A stretch of DNA of 64,000 nucleotides, from positions 1-64,000 of the forward strand of contig NZ_JAHNZT010000029.1 of assembly GCF_019039035.1 (NCBI RefSeq), read 5' to 3'. This DNA is from Citreicoccus inhibens. Lineage in GTDB: Bacteria; Myxococcota; Myxococcia; Myxococcales; Myxococcaceae. The notes beneath the pieces were generated by a model that was not told the DNA's origin, ran no database searches, and worked only from the letters and a program-made list of their open reading frames with translations. Made by a program: the position numbers and the translations under genes. Of this stretch, positions 48,227 to 59,114 are shown piece after piece (position 1 is the stretch's first letter; every line of letters starts with the position of its first letter).

Positions 48227-48268
48227 GCCCCGGAGATGTGGCCCCGGAGATGTGGCCCCGGAGATGTG
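48227..48268 (+). repeat. three exact tandem copies of a 14-base unit
   Basis: The unit GCCCCGGAGATGTG occurs three times without a mismatch at 48227-48240, 48241-48254 and 48255-48268. It lies between rho and ligA outside any gene. Confidence 0.9.
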
Positions 48269-48740
48269 ACACAGCCGTCACGCCTCAACGCCCCAGCCGC
48301 CGACCCCATGGACTGTCCGGGCAAGGCACACCCGCGGGGACGCGCGCCTCATCCGCGGTCATCAGGGAGGCATCCCTGGCCTATCGGACTCGGAGAGCAC
48401 ACGGCGCCACGTTCGAGGACTCCCTTTCCAGGAGGACACGTACGCGACGGCTCAATCCGAGCACATCCTCTTCCGTGCCCGCGCCGCGCGCCCCACCCGA
48501 GGAGTCTCCACGCTGGCCACGACCCGGCACGGAGGAGCGTCGGGCGCTGCGTCCTCGCGCGGCGTCCTCGCACGATTCAGGCGCGCTCGGGCTCACGGCC
48601 TCACTCCCTCCGGAGGCCCCGACGACGGCGCGCGCACGCCGTGTCAGGTCACGGCCGTAGAGTGTGGGGCTCCGCCAGCCACTGACGGCGCGAGTCCTCC
48701 ATACCGGGGGCACGCGCCATGACGCCGTGAATTGGAGTAA

Positions 48741-50780
<2,040 letters not shown>

Positions 50781-50793
50781 TGAGGACCGAGGC

Positions 50794-51081
50794 ATGAGCA
50801 CGCGGCGGCGCGCGACCCTGCGAATCCGGGGCAAGGTGCAGGGTGTCTCTTTTCGGGAGAGCGCCCGCGCCGAGGCCCAGCGTTTGGGCCTCACCGGCTG
50901 GGTGCGCAACCTGAGCGATGGCAGCGTGGAAGCCGTCGCCGAGGGTGAGCCCGCCGCCCTCGACCTCTTCATTCAGTGGAGCCATCGTGGCCCCCGCTCC
51001 GCGCACGTCACCGAGGTGGTGCGCACGGACGGCGAGGCCACCGGCGAGTACAGCCTCTTCTCCGTGGAGCGCACCTCATGA
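50794..51081 (+). CDS. acyP: acylphosphatase
   Basis: 95 residues, standard length. The catalytic Arg in [12 protein letters not shown] and Asn in [11 protein letters not shown] are present. It hydrolyses acyl phosphates such as acetyl phosphate. Its stop overlaps the next start (ATGA). Confidence 0.92.
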   Translation: MSTRRRATLRIRGKVQGVSFRESARAEAQRLGLTGWVRNLSDGSVEAVAEGEPAALDLFIQWSHRGPRSAHVTEVVRTDGEATGEYSLFSVERTS

Positions 51082-51521
51082 CGCCGTACGCGCTGGCGTC
51101 CCTGCCGACCATGCTGGGCATCCGGGCAGGGTCCAAGGTCTCCGTCATCAACCCGCCTCGCGGCTTCGTCCAGCGGCTCAATCCGCTGCCGGACGGAGTG
51201 GAGTTCCTCATCACCGCGCAGACGGGCCTGGACGTCATCCTCTTCTTCACCCCGGACGCCCAGGAGCTCGTCCAACGCCTGCCCGCACTCGCGCGCGCCA
51301 TGGCCCTCACAGGGGGCATCTGGGTCTGCTGGCCCGGCGGCGAGGGCGTGAAGTCGACGCTGTCCGAGGACTTCGTGCGCCACGCCGCGCTCGATATCGG
51401 GCTCGTGGACAACAAAATCTGCCTCATCGACTCGACCTGGACCGGCCTGCGCCTCGTGCGCCGCCCACGCGGCCGCCTGGACAAGCCCGAGGGCCGCAAG
51501 CAGGCCCCCGCGCAGGCCTGA
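51078..51521 (+). CDS. DUF3052 domain-containing protein
   Basis: 147 residues from ATG 51078, translationally coupled to acyP. It has the family pattern [15 protein letters not shown] near the start, a central [16 protein letters not shown] and GIWVCWPGG, then [18 protein letters not shown]. The tail is basic. The family is widespread and of unknown function. Confidence 0.75.
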   Translation: MTPYALASLPTMLGIRAGSKVSVINPPRGFVQRLNPLPDGVEFLITAQTGLDVILFFTPDAQELVQRLPALARAMALTGGIWVCWPGGEGVKSTLSEDFVRHAALDIGLVDNKICLIDSTWTGLRLVRRPRGRLDKPEGRKQAPAQA

Positions 51522-52071
51522 CCGGGCGGGCGGACAGACGCAGGGCATCTGCATCCCAGTGGATGAACGACGCTTCTTGCCTTTACACACCTGGTGGGGC
51601 GTGGAAAACTCGTCGTGTTTCTGGACGGTTGTGTGACGCTCCGCGTTGTCGGACGTCATGTCCAGGCAGGAATTTCGACGGGTTGCGTTCCAGACCCCTC
51701 CGAACGCGTCAGCCGCACCGGGGCTCCCAAACACCCCCCCAAGATGCCCACGGATGGGCACCGACCGGGTGAGGAAGAGGGGGCGGGCGGCCCACGCGCG
51801 TGGTGGAGGGCCTCGAACGCTTGAAGAGAAGCAGGCCCCCCCGGCACGGTGCCGGTTGCAATGCGGGGCGACATGAACTCGGAGGAGCAGGCGGTGGTCC
51901 CCTTGGCCCTCACCCCAGCGATGCAGGTCCCCCCCGGAGACTCCGGGGTGTACGGCTTCACTGGAGGGCCTGGAACCGCCTCTCCCCTCGCAGCGTGCTC
52001 GGAGGTGTGGCCCCCCGCCGCCCCCCGTCCGGTGTGGTCCGCCCTACCGCGCGCGCGTCCAGGATTCATCC
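51522..52071 (+). other. intergenic region and probable leader of the RNase E gene
   Basis: About 550 bases without a gene. Two near-perfect palindromes lie in it: CCGGCAC/GTGCCGG near 51850 and CCCCGGAG/CTCCGGGG near 51940. No promoter was identified. RNase E genes in other bacteria have long leaders used for autoregulation, so the hairpins could serve that purpose, but this is a guess. Confidence 0.4.
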
Positions 52072-54672
52072 ATGAGCAGTGTCCTCGTCATCAACGCCGC
52101 GGGTCGCGAGACCCGGGTGGCGCTCGTCGAGAACGGACACATCGCGGAGTTCTATCTCGAGCGTAAGAAGGACAAGGGAGTCGTCGGGAACATCTACAAG
52201 GGTCGCGTCGTCCGGGTGCTCCCCGGCATGCAGGCGGCCTTCGTGGACATCGGTCTGGAGAAGGCCGCGTTCCTGTATGTCAGCGACGTCGTCTATGACC
52301 CTGACTTCGCCCGCGCTCAGTTCGAACTGACCGAGGGCGAGCACGAAGACGCGCCCGAGGTCCCCACCGAGATGGAAGCGGATGCCGCCGAGGCAGCCGC
52401 CGAAGCCGCCGTCCACGAGCCCGGACCGCACGCCGCCGAGGTCGAAGCCGAGGCCCAGGCGCTGGCCGCGGGCCCCGAGGTGAACGCCCCGCTGACCGAG
52501 GCGCTGCCTCGCGACACCGTGGTGGAGCTGGCGGCCACGTCGCCCGCGATCATCCCCACGGAGGATGCGGCCGTCGTGGTCGTTCCCGCCGAGGGAGCGG
52601 TCGTCGCGGCCGAGGCGAGCCCCGAGGCCCCCGCCGCCACCGAGTCCGTCGCGGTCGCGGTGCTGGAGGCGGTCTCCACCGACGCGGCCGTCCTCCCGCC
52701 GGCCGAAGCCGCGCCGATGGCGACGGGCACGGATGACAGCGCCGTGGTGGCGCTGGCCTCCCCTGAGGCCCCACCTCCCTCCGCCGCCGCGCTGGGCGAC
52801 ATCATCCCCGCGCCCGAGGGCGAGGCCGTCGTGGCCCGTCCGGCGGACGTGTCCGGAGAGCGCCGCGCCCCCCGCGAGGCCCGCGAGCCCCGCGCCCGCG
52901 AGGCCCGTGAGAAGGACAAGGGTCGCCGCCCGGCCGAGGGCCAGCGCCGCGACAAGCGCGAGGACGAGAAGGAGAAGCCCAAGCAGCGCCGGACGGACAA
53001 GATCGAGGACCTGCTGAAGGTCGGGCAGGAGGTCGTGGTTCAGATCTCCAAGGACCCCATCGGCACGAAGGGCGCGCGCCTCACCTCGCACATCTCCATC
53101 CCGGGCCGCCATCTGGTGTTCATGCCCACGGTGGACCATGTGGGCATCAGCCGCCGCATCTCCAATGAGAAGGAGCGCCGGCGCCTGCGGGAGATTGTGG
53201 ATCGGCTGCGCCCACCCGGGACGGGCTTCATCGTCCGCACCGTGGCGGAGAACGTTCCCCAGGAGAAGCTGGAGAGCGACATCCGGTTCCTCATCGAGGT
53301 GTGGAACCAGGTCGTGCGCCGCAACGAGAAGCGCGGTGGCCCGGGCCTGCTGCACCCGGACCTGGACCTCATCCTGCGCGCCACGCGCGACCTGTTCGCC
53401 CACGACGTGGAGAAGCTCGTCGTCGACGACCCGGAGGAGTACGAGCGCATCCAGGGCTTCGTCACCGCACAGGACCCTGCCCTGAGGGACCGCGTCGTCC
53501 TGCACGACGGGGATGAGCCCGTCTTCGACGCGTACGGCATCGAGCAGGAGCTGCAGCGCGCCACCCAGCGCAAGGTGTGGCTGAAGAGCGGCGGCTACCT
53601 CATCATCGACCAGGCCGAGGCGCTCACCGCCATCGACGTCAACTCGGGCCGCTACGTCGGCAAGAAGAGCCTCGAGGAGACCATCACCAAGATCAACGTC
53701 GAGGCGGCCAAGGAGATCGTCTACCAGCTCCGGCTGCGCAACATCGGCGGCATCATCATCTGCGACTTCATCGACATGGAGAAGGCGCAGAACCGCGACA
53801 AGGTCTTCAAGTCGTTGCAGGAAGCGCTGGGACGCGACAAGGCGAAGACGAACGTCCTGCGCATCTCCGAGCTGGGCCTCGTGGAGATGACGCGCAAGCG
53901 CGTGCGCGAGTCCATCGGCCGCGTGCTGCACGAGGACTGTCCGTACTGCGACGGCAAGGGCTTCGTGAAGACGGCCACCACGGTGGCGTACGAAATCTTC
54001 CGCGAGATTCGCCGCGAGGCGCCGGGCTACAAGGACTCGACGCTCGTCATCAACTGCAATGCCGAGGTGGCTCGGCTGCTCCAGGGTGAGGAGCGCAACG
54101 AGCTGCGCCACCTGATGGACCGCTACAACAAGTCCATCCAGGTCAAGGCGCAGCAGAACTACCACCGCGAGCAGTACGACATCTACGGCCGCTCAGCGAC
54201 GGGCCCCGAGCACAAGGTGGCCTCGTCTCCCGGCTCGGGAGATGGCGAGCTGGCCATGCAGCAGCGCCGGCCTGACAGCAACTACGGCCGCCAGGACCAG
54301 AACCGCCGCGGCGGCCGTGACCGTGACCGTGAGCGCTCCGGGGGCGGGGGTGGCGGAGGCGGCGGTGGGGACCGGCGCGAGGGGCGGCGTCCTGAGCGCG
54401 GTGGAGGCTCGGGCGGCGGTGAGCGGAACCGCGGCGGCGACCGCGAGCGCAGCGGCGGCGACCGCGAGCGCGGCGGTGACCGCGAGCGGCGCGGCGGCGG
54501 CGAACACCGAGGTGAGCGCGGCGAGCGAGGTGACCGCGGCGAGCGGGGCGGTGAGCACGCCGCGCGGCAGACGCCCCCGAACAGCGGGAGCGGCGGAGAC
54601 AACTCCGGCGGGACTCCGCCGTCCTCGACTGGGGGAGGCAGCTCGGAGCCCTCGGGCGGCGGCGCGGCCTGA
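52072..54672 (+). CDS. ribonuclease E/G with large insertion in the S1 domain and RGG-rich tail
   Basis: 866 residues. The N-terminal part (residues 1-80, IYKGRVVRVLPGMQAAFVDIG) and the resumed S1/5'-sensor part from about 313 (KVGQEVVVQISKDP) show that an Ala-Glu-Pro-rich stretch of roughly 220 residues interrupts the S1 domain. The DNase-I-like catalytic domain has both magnesium Asp motifs (AIDVNSGR and DFIDMEK), and CPYCDGKG forms the zinc link. The last 150 residues are Arg-Gly-Asp-rich repeats, likely an RNA or degradosome-binding tail. It is probably the main endonuclease of mRNA decay. Rne and Rng cannot be told apart by name here. Confidence 0.92.
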   Translation: MSSVLVINAAGRETRVALVENGHIAEFYLERKKDKGVVGNIYKGRVVRVLPGMQAAFVDIGLEKAAFLYVSDVVYDPDFARAQFELTEGEHEDAPEVPTEMEADAAEAAAEAAVHEPGPHAAEVEAEAQALAAGPEVNAPLTEALPRDTVVELAATSPAIIPTEDAAVVVVPAEGAVVAAEASPEAPAATESVAVAVLEAVSTDAAVLPPAEAAPMATGTDDSAVVALASPEAPPPSAAALGDIIPAPEGEAVVARPADVSGERRAPREAREPRAREAREKDKGRRPAEGQRRDKREDEKEKPKQRRTDKIEDLLKVGQEVVVQISKDPIGTKGARLTSHISIPGRHLVFMPTVDHVGISRRISNEKERRRLREIVDRLRPPGTGFIVRTVAENVPQEKLESDIRFLIEVWNQVVRRNEKRGGPGLLHPDLDLILRATRDLFAHDVEKLVVDDPEEYERIQGFVTAQDPALRDRVVLHDGDEPVFDAYGIEQELQRATQRKVWLKSGGYLIIDQAEALTAIDVNSGRYVGKKSLEETITKINVEAAKEIVYQLRLRNIGGIIICDFIDMEKAQNRDKVFKSLQEALGRDKAKTNVLRISELGLVEMTRKRVRESIGRVLHEDCPYCDGKGFVKTATTVAYEIFREIRREAPGYKDSTLVINCNAEVARLLQGEERNELRHLMDRYNKSIQVKAQQNYHREQYDIYGRSATGPEHKVASSPGSGDGELAMQQRRPDSNYGRQDQNRRGGRDRDRERSGGGGGGGGGGDRREGRRPERGGGSGGGERNRGGDRERSGGDRERGGDRERRGGGEHRGERGERGDRGERGGEHAARQTPPNSGSGGDNSGGTPPSSTGGGSSEPSGGGAA

Positions 54673-54680
54673 CGCGCACC

Positions 54681-54714
54681 GTGAGGCCATGGGACGGAGG
54701 TCCCATGGCTTCAC
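54681..54714 (+). terminator. strong hairpin after the RNase E gene
   Basis: A 15-base stem with one G-U pair (GTGAGGCCATGGGAC with GTCCCATGGCTTCAC) around a GGAG loop, beginning eight bases after the stop codon. No U-run follows, so it may protect the 3' end or act with Rho rather than as a classical intrinsic terminator. Confidence 0.6.
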
Positions 54715-54732
54715 GCAGTGACGCAGCACCGC

Positions 54733-54755
54733 CTTGGGACCTCCATCGTCCCAAG
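54733..54755 (+). repeat. second hairpin, inverted relative of the first
   Basis: CTTGGGAC and GTCCCAAG around CTCCATC. Its reverse complement (CTTGGGACGATGGAGGTCCCA) closely resembles the first hairpin, so the two look like diverged copies in opposite orientation. Confidence 0.55.
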
Positions 54756-54786
54756 TGCCTCGCCTTAGCGCACGAAGCAGTCATGG

Positions 54787-54826
54787 GGCGCCGGTCGACG
54801 TTGGCCATGAGCCACCGACCGGCGCC
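54787..54826 (+). repeat. third hairpin
   Basis: An 11-base perfect inverted repeat, GGCGCCGGTCG and CGACCGGCGCC, separated by 18 bases. It has a different sequence from the other two. Confidence 0.6.
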
Positions 54827-55144
54827 GTGCCCAAGGGCCACCAGCCCACCGCTGAGCCTCAGTGGAACCCCTGGCGGGTGAGAGACTTCGCGTCTGGCCT
54901 CGCGGAGAACAGCCTCGGCGTTGCCCTCCAGCGCGGACACGCGGCGCCGTTGGGTCCGTGCGATGCGTGACCCTGTGGCAGAACAGCGCACGGAGTGGGC
55001 TGGCCCGGGCGCCCCAGGTTTGGCTAGCCTGGACCGCCCGACTCGCATGGCCCGGCCCTCTCCATCCCCCTCGCGGCGCCCCCCCGTCCCTGCGGGCCGC
55101 TTTTCCGCCCGGGCATCTGCCCGTGCGGGCTGGTGCGAGTGAGG

Positions 55145-56539
55145 ATGACCGTGGCCTCGGGTTCCCCCTCTCATGCGAAGGCGGTACGGGATTGGCTGCT
55201 CGCGCGGGCGGCTCGCCTGTGGGCACCTGTAGGCGCGACGACGCTGGGCCAGTTCGCGGCGGACACCTTCTTCGCGGCGCGCACGGTGGCCCGGGGGTTC
55301 ATGGGAGAGAACCTCCGCCTCCGAGCCGCGGCGCTCACCTACGTCAGCATGTTCTCGCTGGTGCCGCTGCTGACGGTGGGACTGGTGCTTCTCCGGGCCT
55401 TCCACCAGGAGAACTTCCAGAAGCGCTTGCGCTTCGTCATCTTCGAGCTGCTCGCGCCGGGTGTGCGCGAGGAGTCCGCGGCGTTCCTCGACCGGTTCTT
55501 GCACCCGAGCAGCACCATCGCGGTCGGCAGCATGGGCTTCCTCGCCGTGTTGCTCTCTGCGGGTTCGCTGCTGCGCCAACTCGATGGCGCCGTGAACGAG
55601 CTGTGGGGCATCCGCCGTCAGCGGCCACTGATGGCGCGGCTGCTCATCTACGCGGGGCTGCTGCTGCTGGGCCCATTCTTCCTCGCGGTGTCGATCTCCG
55701 GGACGGGCGCGGTGCGCTCCTTCCTGCAGACCAACATGCCGTATGCCTTTGTCTTCATTGGCATCGGCACCACGCTGACGGCCATCGTCAGCCTCACCTT
55801 GCTCTACTACTGGACGCCGTACGCGCATGTCCGTGTGCGCTCGGCGCTTTCGGGGGGACTGGTCGCGGGCCTGGGGTGGATGTTGGCCAAGCAGGTCTAC
55901 GCCGAGTTTGCCGTGCGCAGCTTCCACTACAACCCCCTCTACGGCTCGCTGGGCGCCCTGCCCCTGTTCCTCGCGTGGGTCCATGTGAGCTGGCTGCTGC
56001 TGCTGTTCGGCGCGCGGCTGGCCTATGCCGTGGAGCACACGTCCTTTCGCGATTCCTTGTTCGCGTTCGGGAGCCACCCTCGCGCCAACGAGTTGGTCGC
56101 CGCCCGAGTCGCCCAGGAAGCCACGCTCTGCTGGGTGGAAGGACGGACCCCACCATCACCCCGCGAACTCGCGACCCGCATTCGCGTCCCCGAATCCCTC
56201 GTCCACGAGGTCGTCGACCGGATGGTCGAAGGCGGACTGCTGGAGCACGCGCGCCGAGGGGGCCTGCTCCCCGCCAAGGACCCCGCCGAGCTGACCCTGG
56301 CGGACACGACCCTGGCGGTCCATGGCGTGATGATCACCGGTGGGCCGGATACCTGGACAGGACCGAAGGCCCCGGGCTTCGAGCAGCTCGAACCGCTCTT
56401 TCAGTCAGCTGACTGCGCGGGCATCGACTTGTTGCGGCGCACCCGCTGGGTCGATCTGCTCGCAGGACCCGGACCCGACACGAGGGAGGAGCCCCCGGCA
56501 TCCACTCCTCGAGTCGCGGCCGGTGGTCGAAATCCGTAA
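55145..56539 (+). CDS. YihY/virulence factor BrkB family membrane protein
   Basis: About 464 residues; ATG 55145 is preceded closely by GAGG, and GTG 55133 is an alternative start. Six membrane helices with the family motifs LRAAALTYVSMFSLVPLL and AVNELWGI; SGGLVAGLGWMLAKQVYAEF follows. The C-terminal 120 residues form a winged-helix-like extension (SPRELATRIRVPESLVHEVV) seen in many bacterial members. The family was once misnamed RNase BN; its function is unknown. Confidence 0.82.
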   Translation: MTVASGSPSHAKAVRDWLLARAARLWAPVGATTLGQFAADTFFAARTVARGFMGENLRLRAAALTYVSMFSLVPLLTVGLVLLRAFHQENFQKRLRFVIFELLAPGVREESAAFLDRFLHPSSTIAVGSMGFLAVLLSAGSLLRQLDGAVNELWGIRRQRPLMARLLIYAGLLLLGPFFLAVSISGTGAVRSFLQTNMPYAFVFIGIGTTLTAIVSLTLLYYWTPYAHVRVRSALSGGLVAGLGWMLAKQVYAEFAVRSFHYNPLYGSLGALPLFLAWVHVSWLLLLFGARLAYAVEHTSFRDSLFAFGSHPRANELVAARVAQEATLCWVEGRTPPSPRELATRIRVPESLVHEVVDRMVEGGLLEHARRGGLLPAKDPAELTLADTTLAVHGVMITGGPDTWTGPKAPGFEQLEPLFQSADCAGIDLLRRTRWVDLLAGPGPDTREEPPASTPRVAAGGRNP

Positions 56540-56569
56540 CGTTTCTGAGTGGTTGGAAGCCTCGTCGGC

Positions 56570-56597
56570 TTGCATGACGGAGGGGTTCTGTTATGTT
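56570..56597 (+). promoter_or_regulatory. probable promoter of the HU gene
   Basis: TTGCAT (56570-56575), a 16-base spacer and TATGTT (56592-56597). Initiation near 56604 leaves a leader of about 60 bases before the HU start at 56665. The AT-rich -10 stands out from the GC-rich surroundings. Confidence 0.5.
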
Positions 56598-56664
56598 TTC
56601 TGGATTCGACCACGGGCCAGAGCGCCCTGTTGCGAAGGGGTCACCGGGTTTGCGGGAGCGTCCG

Positions 56665-57012
56665 ATGCTCAAGTCCGATCTGATCAACATCCTCGTTGGC
56701 AAGCGAGGCGTGACCCAGAAGCAGGCTGAGGCCACCATCGAGACGATCTTCGAGTCCATGAAGGACGCCCTCTGCCGTGGTGAGAACATTGAAATTCGCG
56801 GTCTCGGCGCCTTCCATGTGAAGAACTACCAGGGATACCAGGGCCGCAACCCGAAGACGGGTGTGGTCATCCCGGTGAAGCCCAAGCGGGGCCTGCTCTT
56901 CCGCACCGGCAAGGAGCTCCGAGACCGGGTCAACCGCCCCGCCCCCCAGCAGGCCCAGACGGACCTGCCGTCCCCGTCCGAGAGCAAGGGCAGCGGAACC
57001 GGCACCCTCTGA
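56665..57012 (+). CDS. HU/IHF family DNA-binding protein
   Basis: 115 residues from ATG 56665, which has GGGAG upstream. It has the HU fold with IEIRGLGAF, the arm motif GRNPKTG and basic KPKRGLLFRTGKELRDRV. The last 20 residues are a Pro-Ser-Gly tail not found in HU. It bends DNA as a dimer; IHF-beta-like is possible. Confidence 0.92.
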   Translation: MLKSDLINILVGKRGVTQKQAEATIETIFESMKDALCRGENIEIRGLGAFHVKNYQGYQGRNPKTGVVIPVKPKRGLLFRTGKELRDRVNRPAPQQAQTDLPSPSESKGSGTGTL

Positions 57013-57034
57013 CCGAAGGGCTTTGCCGTCGGTC
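57011..57034. terminator. bidirectional hairpin between HU and sctV
   Basis: GACCGA and TCGGTC enclose a smaller GGC/GCC hairpin, filling the 23 bases between two convergent genes. It could end transcription from both sides. Confidence 0.45.
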
Positions 57035-57035
57035 T

Positions 57036-59114
57036 TCAGGCTCCCGCGGACACCGCGGTGAGTCGGCCAACCGGGCGGATTTGCAGACTCCCCTCCAGTT
57101 CGCCGTAGGTCAACACCGCCACCTCGGGGAAGGCGCCCTCGCACAGCTTGCGCAGGGAGCGTCGGACATCGGGCGCGGTCAGCAACACGGCGCGGCCTCC
57201 GGTGGAGATTCGGCGCACCCCTTCCAGGATTTCCGCCGCACGCTCCGGCGCGAGCGCGGGACCGCGAGGCCCCCCGTTCCGGAGTGACTCCTCGACCTCG
57301 GGGTCCACAAGGTAGGCATACAGGGGGCCGGAAGGCGCGAACTTGTGGCTCAGGTAGCGGTGCAGCGCCTGCCGGCACCGCTCCGCGAGCGCGGCGGCAT
57401 CACCTTCCGTCGTTGGAGAGACGAGCGCTTCGAGGATGGTCCGCAGGTCCCGAATGCTCACCTGCTCCTGAACGAGTCGCCGCAGCACGTCCACCAGCAG
57501 CGGCAGCGGCACCTTCTGCATGGCCTCCTTCACCAGGACCGGAGCCTGAGCCTCCAGCCCCTCCAGCAAGTGCTGCACTTCCTGGAGGCCGAGCAACGCG
57601 GAGGCCCGCGCGCTCAGTACCCCACGCAGATGGTCTGAGATGAGCTCATCGGCGCGTCGCACGGGAACCTGCGCCATCTCCAGCCGAGCGCGCGCCGCCT
57701 CCGACACCCTGCAAATGGTTCGCCCGGTGGCGGGCTCCTGAGCAGGCTCCGCCTTCACCTCGAGGAAGGCCACCTCGCCGGGTTGAGCCAGGGCATACAG
57801 CGCCCCCACCGCGACCTGGCCCGCGCCCGCGGGAACTTCGTCCAGCAACACGCGGTACTCCCCAGGCCCCAGATAGGACGCCTGGGTCCTCACCCGAATG
57901 CCGGGGACACGAACCCCCAGTTCGAAGAACAGTGCATCGCGCACGGCATTGAGCGTCCGGTGCACGAAGGCCCCCCCATCCGCCTCGGCCAAGGGTGTCA
58001 GGTCTGGAGCGAGGTCCAACGTGAGCGGCGCGACTCCCACGGGCGCACCACCGCGCTCGGTCGTCGGTGTCTCTGCCCCCGTCGGAGCTGTCACACCCGG
58101 GGCCTTGCCCGCGGAGGACCGTTCGACCTCGCTCGACTTCGAGCCCTGGCGCTTCCGCAACACATGGCCCAGCGCGCCCAGCGCGCCACCGAGGAACAGG
58201 AACGTCCCATGGGGCATGCCAGGAATGCAGGCCAGCGCACCGCACAGCCCCGCTACGACCCAGAGCGTCTTCGCCTGTCCGAAGAACTGCGAGCCAATCT
58301 CCGCTCCGAGCGAGTCCGATTCATTCTCCGAAGCCACACGCGTGACGACGAGGCCTGCCGCCACCGCGATGCACAACGAGGGAATCTGGGACACAAGCCC
58401 GTCGCCCATCGCGATGAGCGCGAACGTGGAGGCTGCGTCCGCCAAGGACAGTCCTCCCTGGAACATGCCGATGAGCGTGCCCCCCAGGAGATTCACTGCG
58501 ACGATGACCAACCCCGCGATGACGTCGCCCTTCACGAACTTCATGGCGCCATCCATGGCCCCGAACATCTGCGACTCGCGCTCCAGGTCGCGTCGCCTCC
58601 GTCGCGCCGCGGCCTGGTCGATGGCCCCTGCTCGCAGGTCCGCATCGATGGACATCTGCTTTCCTGGCATCGCGTCCAGCGTGAATCGAGCCGAGACCTC
58701 CGCCACACGCTCCGCGCCCTTGGTCACCACCAGCAACTGCACCAGCGTCAAGATGGCGAACACCACCGCGCCCACGACGTAGTCGCCGCGCACCACGAAC
58801 TCACCAAAGGCCTGGATGACGGCCCCCGCATGTCCCTCCGCGAGCGCCAATCGCGTGGACGACACGTTCAAGGACAAGCGGAACAATGTGGTGAAGAGCA
58901 GCAGCGTGGGGAAGGCAGTCACCTTCAAGGCATCGCGCGCGTACAGTGATGCAACGAGCAGCGCCACCGACACCGCGAGGTTGAGCGCGAGCCCCACATC
59001 CAAGAGCCACGCCGGCAATGGAATGATGAGTGCGCCCAAGACCGCGGCCATGGCCAGCGCCAGCAGCGCGTCCGGCGATGTTCTCGCCCACACTCTCTCG
59101 AGGCGATGAATCAT
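57036..59114 (-). CDS. sctV: type III secretion export gate protein SctV (FlhA family)
   Basis: 692 residues from ATG 59114, overlapping the sctU stop; GTG 59123 is an alternative. The N-terminal half has about eight membrane helices with the FHIPEP-type signature (LFRLSLNVSSTRL) and VVTKGAERVAEVSARF. After a Pro/Ser linker the cytoplasmic half forms the nonameric ring domain (about 380-690). It is the substrate-docking gate of the export apparatus. It is the last gene of the operon. Confidence 0.92.
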   Translation of the reverse strand: MIHRLERVWARTSPDALLALAMAAVLGALIIPLPAWLLDVGLALNLAVSVALLVASLYARDALKVTAFPTLLLFTTLFRLSLNVSSTRLALAEGHAGAVIQAFGEFVVRGDYVVGAVVFAILTLVQLLVVTKGAERVAEVSARFTLDAMPGKQMSIDADLRAGAIDQAAARRRRRDLERESQMFGAMDGAMKFVKGDVIAGLVIVAVNLLGGTLIGMFQGGLSLADAASTFALIAMGDGLVSQIPSLCIAVAAGLVVTRVASENESDSLGAEIGSQFFGQAKTLWVVAGLCGALACIPGMPHGTFLFLGGALGALGHVLRKRQGSKSSEVERSSAGKAPGVTAPTGAETPTTERGGAPVGVAPLTLDLAPDLTPLAEADGGAFVHRTLNAVRDALFFELGVRVPGIRVRTQASYLGPGEYRVLLDEVPAGAGQVAVGALYALAQPGEVAFLEVKAEPAQEPATGRTICRVSEAARARLEMAQVPVRRADELISDHLRGVLSARASALLGLQEVQHLLEGLEAQAPVLVKEAMQKVPLPLLVDVLRRLVQEQVSIRDLRTILEALVSPTTEGDAAALAERCRQALHRYLSHKFAPSGPLYAYLVDPEVEESLRNGGPRGPALAPERAAEILEGVRRISTGGRAVLLTAPDVRRSLRKLCEGAFPEVAVLTYGELEGSLQIRPVGRLTAVSAGA

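Larger units (their letters stand above)
54673..55144 (+). other. intergenic region with three consecutive hairpins
   Basis: About 470 bases between the RNase E gene and the YihY-type gene. The first 155 bases hold three inverted repeats, given separately. The rest holds no recognisable gene or promoter. Confidence 0.5.

Noticed and set aside
48193-48660. 155-codon frame in the rho-ligA gap
   Set aside because: Arg/Pro/Ser-rich translation with no motif or ribosome binding site. It includes the tandem repeat read in different frames.
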